NCBI GenBank assembly: GCA_015222985.1
Contig: JADFWI010000063.1
Span: forward strand, 1-10,797
Length of the DNA stretch: 10,797 nucleotides
Source: Pseudomonadota bacterium
Lineage (GTDB): Bacteria; Desulfobacterota; Desulfobacteria; Desulfobacterales; C00003060
Reading direction: 5' to 3'
Position numbers and translations under genes: made by a program
In this document: one piece after another, positions 5,843 to 10,797 of the stretch
Layout of the letters: each line of letters starts with the position of its first letter
Position numbering within the stretch: the stretch's first letter is position 1
The notes under the pieces: model-generated
The model's input: only the letters and a program-made list of their open reading frames with translations
Databases searched by the model: none
What the model was told of the DNA's origin: nothing

Positions 5843-7270
5843 ATGAAAAGCAAACTGAGCAAGAAAAAGGTGGAGGAACTAAGAAAGCGGCTTACCCGCA
5901 AACCACAACTGGTATGGGATGTTCTGGGGTCAGGGGACAAGAAGAGAGTCTTTGAGTTTGCCGAAAGGTACAAGGGCTTTCTTGACGCTGCCAAGACAGA
6001 ACGCGAGGCTGTCCTTGCCATTGAGGCATTTGCCAAGAAGACGGGTTTCAAGGACATCACCAAGGTCCGGACCCGGACCGGCAACAAATTCTATAAGATC
6101 AACAAGCACAAAAACATTGCCCTGGCTGTGCTTGGCAAGGACCCGATTGCGTCAGGGATCAACCTTGTGGTTTCTCACGTCGATTCGCCACGACTCGATC
6201 TGAAACAAAACCCCCTCTATGAAGAAGTGGACTTGGTCTTTCTAAAGACCCATTACTACGGCGGTATCAAGAAATATCAGTGGCTCACCAGACCGTTGGC
6301 GATCCATGGCACTGTCATGAAACAAGACGGGAGTTCTCTTAACATGCGGATCGGTGAATCGGATAATGACCCTGTCTTCACCATAGCCGACATTCTGCCT
6401 CATCTTGCACGAAAGATTCAGGCTGACAAAAAGGTGTCTGATGCCTTTGAAGGAGAAAAATTAAATGTTCTTGCAGGAAGTCTCCCCATTGGAAACGATG
6501 AAACCAAAGAGCGGTTCAAGCTCGCCGTGCTCGAATACCTTTATTCAGCCTACGGCCTGATCGAAGAAGATCTGATGAGCGCTGAAATAGAAATCGTGCC
6601 CGCAGGAAGTGCCCGCGACGTAGGCTGGGACCGCGGTCTTATCGGCGCCTATGGCCAAGACGATCGCGTGTGCGCCTATGCCTCGCTAGAGGCCCTGTGC
6701 GAAGTAAACAGGCCTGCGAGAACCGCCGTTGCCATGTTCATGGATAAGGAAGAGATTGGCAGCGATGGAAGCACAGGGGCGAAGTCTCGTTTTCTGGAAG
6801 AATTTGTTGCAGATCTTGTTGAAACGACGGGCCAGGAGGCCAGGGAAAAAGTGCTGAGGTCTTGTTTGACCAAATCAAAGGCCCTTTCTGCCGACGTGAA
6901 CGCCGGCCTTGACCCGGACTTCCAGGAGGTCCATGAAAAGCGCAATGCAGCAAGGATCGGATACGGCGTCTGCATCACCAAGTTCACCGGTTCTGGTGGC
7001 AAATACGGTTCTAGTGACGCCAATGCTGAGTACCTGGCGGAAATCCGAAAGCTCTTCAACGACAACAAGGTCGTTTGGCAAACAGGCGAACTGGGGAAGG
7101 TGGATGAAGGTGGTGGTGGCACGATTGCCAAGTTTCTTGCCATATACGGCATGGAGGTCCTGGACTGCGGAACACCGATCCTTTCCATGCACTCCCCTTT
7201 TGAGATCGCAAGCAAGGGAGATATCTACATGACTTATAAGGCCTGCACCGCGTTTCTCAACAGCAAATAG
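5843..7270 (+). CDS. apeA: M18-family zinc aminopeptidase (aminopeptidase 1 type)
   Basis: A 475-aa cytoplasmic metallo-aminopeptidase that removes N-terminal, often acidic, residues from peptides using two zinc ions. It forms a large dodecameric shell in characterised relatives. All expected ligands are visible: H112 in SHVDSPRLD, D273/D274 in GQDDR, E303/E304 in DKEEIGSDGS, D351 in SADVNAG and H450 in SMHSPFE. The segments KTHYYGGIKKYQWL (135-148) and WQTGELGKVDEGGGGT (412-427) are typical of the bacterial ApeA branch rather than the ApeB/yeast Ape1 branch. Length is normal. The ATG at 5843 is preferred, preceded by GGGAAGAG; an in-frame TTG at 5831 would add four residues. The following DUF89 gene begins 24 nt later, so the two are probably co-transcribed. 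Confidence 0.95.
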   Translation: MKSKLSKKKVEELRKRLTRKPQLVWDVLGSGDKKRVFEFAERYKGFLDAAKTEREAVLAIEAFAKKTGFKDITKVRTRTGNKFYKINKHKNIALAVLGKDPIASGINLVVSHVDSPRLDLKQNPLYEEVDLVFLKTHYYGGIKKYQWLTRPLAIHGTVMKQDGSSLNMRIGESDNDPVFTIADILPHLARKIQADKKVSDAFEGEKLNVLAGSLPIGNDETKERFKLAVLEYLYSAYGLIEEDLMSAEIEIVPAGSARDVGWDRGLIGAYGQDDRVCAYASLEALCEVNRPARTAVAMFMDKEEIGSDGSTGAKSRFLEEFVADLVETTGQEAREKVLRSCLTKSKALSADVNAGLDPDFQEVHEKRNAARIGYGVCITKFTGSGGKYGSSDANAEYLAEIRKLFNDNKVVWQTGELGKVDEGGGGTIAKFLAIYGMEVLDCGTPILSMHSPFEIASKGDIYMTYKACTAFLNSK

Positions 7271-7294
7271 GGCGGCTTGAGGTATCGGCAAGCT

Positions 7295-8131
7295 ATGAAG
7301 ACATACCTGGATTGTATTCCCTGTTTTTTCAAGCAGGCCCTTTTTGCCGCAAGAACAGCCATTGATGATGAGGCAAAGATCAAAGAAGTACTTGACAGGA
7401 TAGGGCTGCTTGTATCGGAGATCCCTTTGGACAGCACACCGCCCGAAACAGGCCGGCAAGTCTACAGGACGGTCCGAGAGGTCACAGGGGTCGAAGACCC
7501 GTTCAAGGAACTAAAGAAAGAAAACATCGAGACTGCTCTAAAGCTCTATCCGGCGTTGAAACAGACGGTGGAGACGGCAGAAGACCCTCTGGAGACGGCC
7601 GTCAGGCTTGCCATTGCCGGAAATGTCATTGACTTTGGCGCCAACCCCGATTTTCAACTGGAACAAAACATCCAGGAAGTGCTTCACAGAGAACCCGCTA
7701 TTAACCATTACCAGGCATTTAAGGAAAAGCTTGAGTGTGCCCAAAATATCCTCTATCTGGGAGATAATGCCGGAGAGACTGTTTTTGACAAGATCTTGAT
7801 TGAAACAATGGCCAAACCTGTCACTTATGCAGTCAGAGAAAGCCCGGTCATCAATGACGCCACTGCCCAGGATGCCATAGACAGTGGCTTGGACAAAGTT
7901 GCGTTAGTAGTATCATCAGGATGTGACGCGCCAGGCACTGTCCTTGCGGCATGCTCGGATCAGTTCTTGGATTGTTTCAAAAAGGCAGACATGATTATCA
8001 GCAAAGGGCAGGGAAACTACGAAACACTCTCCAATGAAGAACGCCCCATATTCTATCTCCTCATGGCCAAGTGCCCGATCATTGCCAGGGACCTTGGTGT
8101 TAAGGTGAGAGACACGGTGATCAAATCTTGA
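7295..8131 (+). CDS. DUF89 / ARMT1-like metal-dependent phosphatase
   Basis: A 278-aa cytoplasmic protein of the DUF89 family (ARMT1-like domain). Characterised members are metal-dependent phosphatases acting on damaged or surplus phosphometabolites. The prokaryotic subgroup carries an N-terminal CxxC, seen here as C7-x2-C10 in MKTYLDCIPCF. The catalytic metal site is visible as DNAGE (157-161) with D165, followed by VRESPVIND (180-188), SSGCDAPGT (207-215) and ADMIISKGQGNYE (231-243). Length fits the family. The ATG at 7295 gives the usual MKTYLDC start; an in-frame TTG at 7277 would add six residues that match nothing. It is the last gene of the plus-strand run, 24 nt after apeA. The natural substrate cannot be read from sequence. 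Confidence 0.93.
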   Translation: MKTYLDCIPCFFKQALFAARTAIDDEAKIKEVLDRIGLLVSEIPLDSTPPETGRQVYRTVREVTGVEDPFKELKKENIETALKLYPALKQTVETAEDPLETAVRLAIAGNVIDFGANPDFQLEQNIQEVLHREPAINHYQAFKEKLECAQNILYLGDNAGETVFDKILIETMAKPVTYAVRESPVINDATAQDAIDSGLDKVALVVSSGCDAPGTVLAACSDQFLDCFKKADMIISKGQGNYETLSNEERPIFYLLMAKCPIIARDLGVKVRDTVIKS

Positions 8132-8145
8132 CGGCTTCGCAAGAA

Positions 8146-8209
8146 GTCTCTTCAACTTGTCACTTGTAATCAACGATCTCTTTCAACTCTCTACCGCATT
8201 TGAAGAGAC
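8146..8209. repeat. Repeat cluster upstream of the IHF/HU gene
   Basis: GTCTCTTCAA (8146-8155) and TTGAAGAGAC (8200-8209) form a perfect 10-bp inverted repeat, 44 nt apart. A near copy, TCTCTTTCAACT (8177-8188), repeats the left arm in direct orientation. ACTTGT occurs twice, 7 nt apart (8155-8160, 8162-8167). They may be binding sites for a regulator, possibly nucleoid proteins themselves. Confidence 0.45.
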
Positions 8210-8265
8210 GAATAACCGTATCGTTTTGTCTACAAGGAAAAGATTTTGTAACGCGTTAATATCCC

Positions 8266-8294
8266 TTGACATCCCGCTTGCGATCTTTTATGTA
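8266..8294 (+). promoter_or_regulatory. Candidate sigma-70 promoter for the IHF/H1-like pair
   Basis: A perfect TTGACA -35 box (8266-8271) is followed after 17 nt by TATGTA (8289-8294), a poor -10 box. CATAAT at 8295-8300 is a better hexamer but badly spaced (23 nt). Transcription from here would give a leader of roughly 25-30 nt before the ATG at 8328. The strong -35 and the location make a promoter likely, with the exact -10 unresolved. Confidence 0.45.
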
Positions 8295-8327
8295 CATAAT
8301 TTAACATCCATTTTGGAGAGGACCACG

Positions 8328-8606
8328 ATGAACAAATCCGACCTCGTCGAAACGCTACGCAAGGAAACCAGGCTCACAAAAGCGAAAGCCACAGGCGTTG
8401 TTGACCTGTTCTTTCGTGAAATATCTGATGCCCTCACAAAGGGTGACAGGGTGGAGATCCGGGGGTTCTGCAGCATCTATGTGAAAGAATACAAAGAGTA
8501 CACGGGCAGAAACCCCAAGACTGGTGCTCACAGCCAGGTGCCGCCCAAGAAGCTCCCCTTCTTCAAATGTGGCAATGAGTTGAAAGAAAGAGTTGATCAC
8601 AGATAG
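8328..8606 (+). CDS. IHF/HU-family DNA-bending protein
   Basis: A 92-aa nucleoid protein of the bacterial HU/IHF family. These proteins dimerise and insert a beta-arm into the DNA minor groove to bend it. The layout is complete: two N-terminal helices (3-38, MNKSDLVETLRKETRLTKAKA onward), the turn KGDRVEIRGFCSIYV (38-52), and the arm containing GRNPKTG (60-66), in which P63 is the intercalating proline. The final PPKKLPFFKCGNELKERV helix follows. The PPKKLPFFKCG ending is a pattern I associate with Desulfobacterota IHF-beta-like proteins; from one subunit I cannot say whether it works as homodimer or heterodimer. C48 and C81 are unusual in HU. The ATG at 8328 follows a strong GGAGAGG; the open frame extends upstream to 8157 but that part is non-coding. 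The next gene starts 30 nt downstream. Confidence 0.95.
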   Translation: MNKSDLVETLRKETRLTKAKATGVVDLFFREISDALTKGDRVEIRGFCSIYVKEYKEYTGRNPKTGAHSQVPPKKLPFFKCGNELKERVDHR

Positions 8607-8636
8607 TCGAGTAACCAAACACGGAGGAAAGCGATT

Positions 8637-9041
8637 ATGGGAATGCTCAAGAAAGATCTCCAAGCGGTGACCAAAGAACTCAAGACTCTGGCAAGGAAAA
8701 CGGAAGCATTGGCTAAGAAGGTTGATAAGCTTGAAAAGACTCAGGCTGCCAAGAAACCGAAAGCTAAAACCAAGGCGAAGGCGAAAAAGGCAGTTGTGAA
8801 GAAGAAATCTCCAACAAAGAAGAAAGCTGCCCAGAGGACCACAGCTAAGAAAAAAGTCGCCAAACCGACCGCCACAGATCAGGTACTCCAAGTCATCACA
8901 AGGGCCAAGAAAGGTGTTGATGTTCCCGGACTAATGAAAAAAACGGGATTTGATGAGAAGAAGGTCAGGAATATTGTTACCAGGGCGTTCATGCTGAAGA
9001 AGATAAAGAGAACTGGAAGGGGAGTTTACATAGGGGGGTAG
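8637..9041 (+). CDS. Histone-H1-like Lys/Ala-rich protein with winged-helix-like C terminus
   Basis: A 134-aa, very basic protein in three parts. Residues 4-36 are a heptad-like helix (LKKDLQAVTKELKTLARKTE and on), a likely coiled coil for self-association. Residues 37-78 are an Ala/Lys/Pro linker with KAKTKAKAKK and KKKSPTKKKAA, like the tail of eukaryotic H1 or chlamydial Hc1. Residues 79-134 form a compact domain (DQVLQVITRAKKGVDVPGLMKKTGF.EKKVRNIVTRAFMLKKIKRTGRGVYI) with the helix-helix-helix-wing pattern of winged-helix DNA-binding proteins. It probably condenses or bridges DNA together with the IHF/HU protein encoded 30 nt upstream. GGAGG at 8623-8627 fixes the ATG at 8637; ATG at 8643 is less likely. 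There are no cysteines or membrane segments. Low complexity makes family naming uncertain. Confidence 0.85.
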   Translation: MGMLKKDLQAVTKELKTLARKTEALAKKVDKLEKTQAAKKPKAKTKAKAKKAVVKKKSPTKKKAAQRTTAKKKVAKPTATDQVLQVITRAKKGVDVPGLMKKTGFDEKKVRNIVTRAFMLKKIKRTGRGVYIGG

Positions 9042-9103
9042 TAAGTTATTTTTGCGCCGGATGGACTGTGGAAGGTTTACTTAAAAAGATGAACATCGAA
9101 TGT

Positions 9104-9144
9104 TGATCGGGCCGAATTGCCATCTCAGCAATTCGGCCCGATCA
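9104..9144. terminator. 17-bp perfect hairpin between convergent genes
   Basis: TGATCGGGCCGAATTGC (9104-9120) and its exact complement (9128-9144) pair around a 7-nt loop. It sits between the H1-like gene (plus) and the UPF0182 gene (minus), and could end transcription from both sides. Neither side has an immediate T tract: the plus strand continues ctatgattcttt, and the minus strand reaches TTTTT only about 17 nt later. GCAATTGC at 9157-9164 echoes the stem. Strong pairing without a U tract also fits a 3' stabilising structure. Confidence 0.6.
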
Positions 9145-9170
9145 CTATGATTCTTTGCAATTGCCTCTCA

Positions 9171-10797
9171 TTATTTCTTTTCCTTCGTTATGCCAGATAG
9201 TGCTCTTAGGACTTTCTCCAGATTTTCCAGTTCCCTCCCGTATTCAGCCCAATTCCCTTGGCGCAAGTAATCTTTGGCTTTACTGTAGTGTTGCAGAGCC
9301 AACCCTCCTAGATTAGAAATATCGTGAGTTTGAAAAATAGTTGGGGAAGCCAACTGTTTGGGGAATATTTGCCCACCCAATACACTGCTTAAGGCCTTAT
9401 CAAGATTTTCCTCCATAATTATGCGATTGCCAAAAGCGACAATAACCCTTTTCAATTCCGGTAGGGAAGCGGCCCTCAATTTGTCCTGCTGTGAAGCAAC
9501 CGGCATACCTCCTCTCCGGGGTTTTGCAGAACTTCTGGGTTGAGGTAATCCTGTTGAGGGCGATTCGCTTTCTTCCTGTATTGCTTCCAGGTAAACCGGT
9601 TCCACATAGATAAATGTATCACTGATGGGAATGGCTAAAAGATTGCCCCTGATGACCCTGGAACCTCTCTGGCCCCATAAGCTCAACTCCCGGGAGATCT
9701 CCGTTTGCTGATCCACCCTGGCTTCAATCTGCATCGGTCCATAGACAAGTTTTTCCTTGGGTAGTTTGTAGACTAACAGATTCCCGTAACCGGGCAGGTC
9801 ACTTCTGGCCGCCAGCCAGGCAATCATATTATCCTTCTTGGAAGGGGTGAAAGGGATCATCAGAAGAAACTCCTCCTTTTCCTCTTCGGGCAGTTTCATA
9901 ATGATATAATAAGGTTGCATTTCTTGTCGGCTATCACCATACAACTCATCAGGGGTTTGCCAGAGATCTTCCTGGTTATAGAAGACCTGGACATCTTCCA
10001 TGTGATATTTCGTGTATGTATCCGCTTGGATGTCAAAGAGGTCCCTGGGGTACCGGATGTGCTTTTTCAGATCAGCAGGCATTTCATTGAAAGGCTTAAA
10101 CAGATCAGGGAATATACTCGAATACGTTTTAACAATAGGATCTTTTTCATCAATAATGTAGAAAGCTACATCCCCATTATAAGCATCGATGGTTACCTTG
10201 ACTGAATTCCGGATGTAGTTTAGTGCCTTATTTCTAAAACGGCCATAAGATCGGTGAGAATAGGGATACATATCAGATGTCGTGTAGGCATCTTGAATCC
10301 AATAGATCTTTCCCCCGGAGACAACCAGGTACGGATCACCGTCATAATCGAGAAAGGGGGCAATCAAACGCACCCGCCTGCCAATCCGGCGGTTATACAT
10401 TATTTTACTCTCTGGGCTCAAGTAAGTGGTAAACAGTATCTGGGGATCCAGGAATTCAACGGCAAACAATAGCCTTCTGAAAAAGGATTTGACAGGCACA
10501 CCTCCCCTTCCCTGATAGATGGTATAGACATTCTTGTCTCCCTTGGGGTAATCAAATTCCTCGGTCTTCGTCTTTACAAGAACATACTCAGCCGTTTTTT
10601 CTCCATAATAGATCTCGGGGCGCTCTATCTCCAGGTCAGGTTCAAAGGAAGGCGGCACGTCTTTGATGAACAGGCGGGGCAGTCCCTCGCTGGTCACTTC
10701 ATTGACCGGGCTTAAGGCCAATCCGTAGCCATGGGTATAGATGAGGTGTCTATTGACCCAGGTATTTGCCTGGGGAGGAAGTTGATTTACCACCAAC
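9171..10797 (-). CDS. UPF0182 (COG1615) family membrane protein, C-terminal part
   Basis: Partial gene: the frame is open to the window end, so the true start lies outside and the first codons here are internal. Visible are about 541 residues of a family usually near 900 aa, with several N-terminal membrane helices not included here. Diagnostic stretches, counted from the window edge, are TWVNRHLIYTHGYG (12-25), PEIYYGE (60-66), RRVRLIAPFLDYDGDPYLVV (140-159), IYWIQDAYTTSDMYPYS (164-180) and PADLKKHIRYPRDLF (240-254). The end has a low-complexity SPSTGLPQPRSSAKPRRGG linker and a helical tail. The biochemical role of the family is unknown. The C-terminal domain is expected to lie outside the membrane. 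The gene looks more A+T-rich than its neighbours. It converges on the H1-like gene, separated by a 17-bp hairpin. Confidence 0.93.
   Translation of the reverse strand, partial: LVVNQLPPQANTWVNRHLIYTHGYGLALSPVNEVTSEGLPRLFIKDVPPSFEPDLEIERPEIYYGEKTAEYVLVKTKTEEFDYPKGDKNVYTIYQGRGGVPVKSFFRRLLFAVEFLDPQILFTTYLSPESKIMYNRRIGRRVRLIAPFLDYDGDPYLVVSGGKIYWIQDAYTTSDMYPYSHRSYGRFRNKALNYIRNSVKVTIDAYNGDVAFYIIDEKDPIVKTYSSIFPDLFKPFNEMPADLKKHIRYPRDLFDIQADTYTKYHMEDVQVFYNQEDLWQTPDELYGDSRQEMQPYYIIMKLPEEEKEEFLLMIPFTPSKKDNMIAWLAARSDLPGYGNLLVYKLPKEKLVYGPMQIEARVDQQTEISRELSLWGQRGSRVIRGNLLAIPISDTFIYVEPVYLEAIQEESESPSTGLPQPRSSAKPRRGGMPVASQQDKLRAASLPELKRVIVAFGNRIIMEENLDKALSSVLGGQIFPKQLASPTIFQTHDISNLGGLALQHYSKAKDYLRQGNWAEYGRELENLEKVLRALSGITKEKK

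Noticed and set aside
6676..7459. Several minus-strand open frames of 179-194 codons over apeA and DUF89
   Set aside because: Antisense to strongly conserved catalytic segments such as EEIGS, GSSDANAE and SMHSPFE.
8126..8144. Small hairpin TCTTG/CAAGA at the DUF89 stop codon as a terminator
   Set aside because: The stem is short and bulged, and no T run follows.
8157..8327. Upstream extension of the IHF/HU frame
   Set aside because: Residues there match nothing. A strong GGAGAGG precedes the ATG at 8328, and the region holds a TTGACA promoter box.
8355..8891. 178-codon minus-strand frame over the IHF and H1-like genes
   Set aside because: It is a Phe/Leu-rich antisense reading of Lys/Glu codons that only imitates membrane segments.
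10722..10796. TTG near the window end as the start of the UPF0182 gene
   Set aside because: The family is much longer and has an N-terminal membrane domain, so this codon is an internal Leu and the gene continues outside.

Overview
The window looks like a bacterial chromosome segment, most likely from a Desulfobacterota (former deltaproteobacterial) lineage. This is inference from gene style: a short Cys-rich protein, an IHF/HU protein ending in the PPKKLPFFKCG pattern, a Lys/Ala-rich histone-H1-like protein, a DUF89 protein starting MKTYLDCIPCF, and octameric GGTTCA intergenic repeats. No phage, transposase, CRISPR, rRNA or tRNA is visible.

Left block, minus strand (about 42-4010). Reading in the direction of transcription, a full-length Ski2/Mtr4-type helicase (4010 to 1140) comes first. 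Its stop codon lies inside a structured repeat region (966-1145) built from 8-bp GGTTCA-type units in inverted orientation around two GC-rich dyads. Next is an 88-aa protein (812 to 546) that resembles the end of a histidine-kinase ATPase domain and has a possible sigma-54 promoter upstream. After it comes a 111-aa protein with two cysteine clusters (440 to 105), preceded by a 36-bp dyad and followed by a plausible intrinsic terminator.

Central block, plus strand (4142-8131). Five closely spaced genes read as one operon: a lipoprotein with a PA-IL/LecA-like domain, D-aminoacyl-tRNA deacylase (dtd), a second lipoprotein of unknown function, an M18 zinc aminopeptidase of the ApeA type, and a DUF89/ARMT1-like metal-dependent phosphatase. 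Three of the five belong to families linked to clearing aberrant or spent molecules: mischarged tRNA, peptides and damaged phosphometabolites. This suggests, but does not prove, a housekeeping quality-control cluster.

Chromatin block, plus strand (about 8266-9041). An IHF/HU-family protein with its own candidate promoter is followed 30 nt later by a 134-aa protein with a coiled coil, a Lys/Ala-rich linker and a winged-helix-like C terminus. The pair looks like a small nucleoid-architecture operon. A 17-bp perfect hairpin (9104-9144) separates it from the convergent last gene.

Right edge, minus strand (9171-10797). This is the C-terminal part of a UPF0182/COG1615 membrane protein, cut off by the window end. 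It looks more A+T-rich than its neighbours.

No single unmistakable new defence or mobile system is visible. The points most worth a second look are the IHF plus H1-like winged-helix pair, the small-protein pair at the left with its dyad and sigma-54-like site, the octamer repeat element, and the PA-IL-like lipoprotein with a homopolymeric ribosome-binding site.
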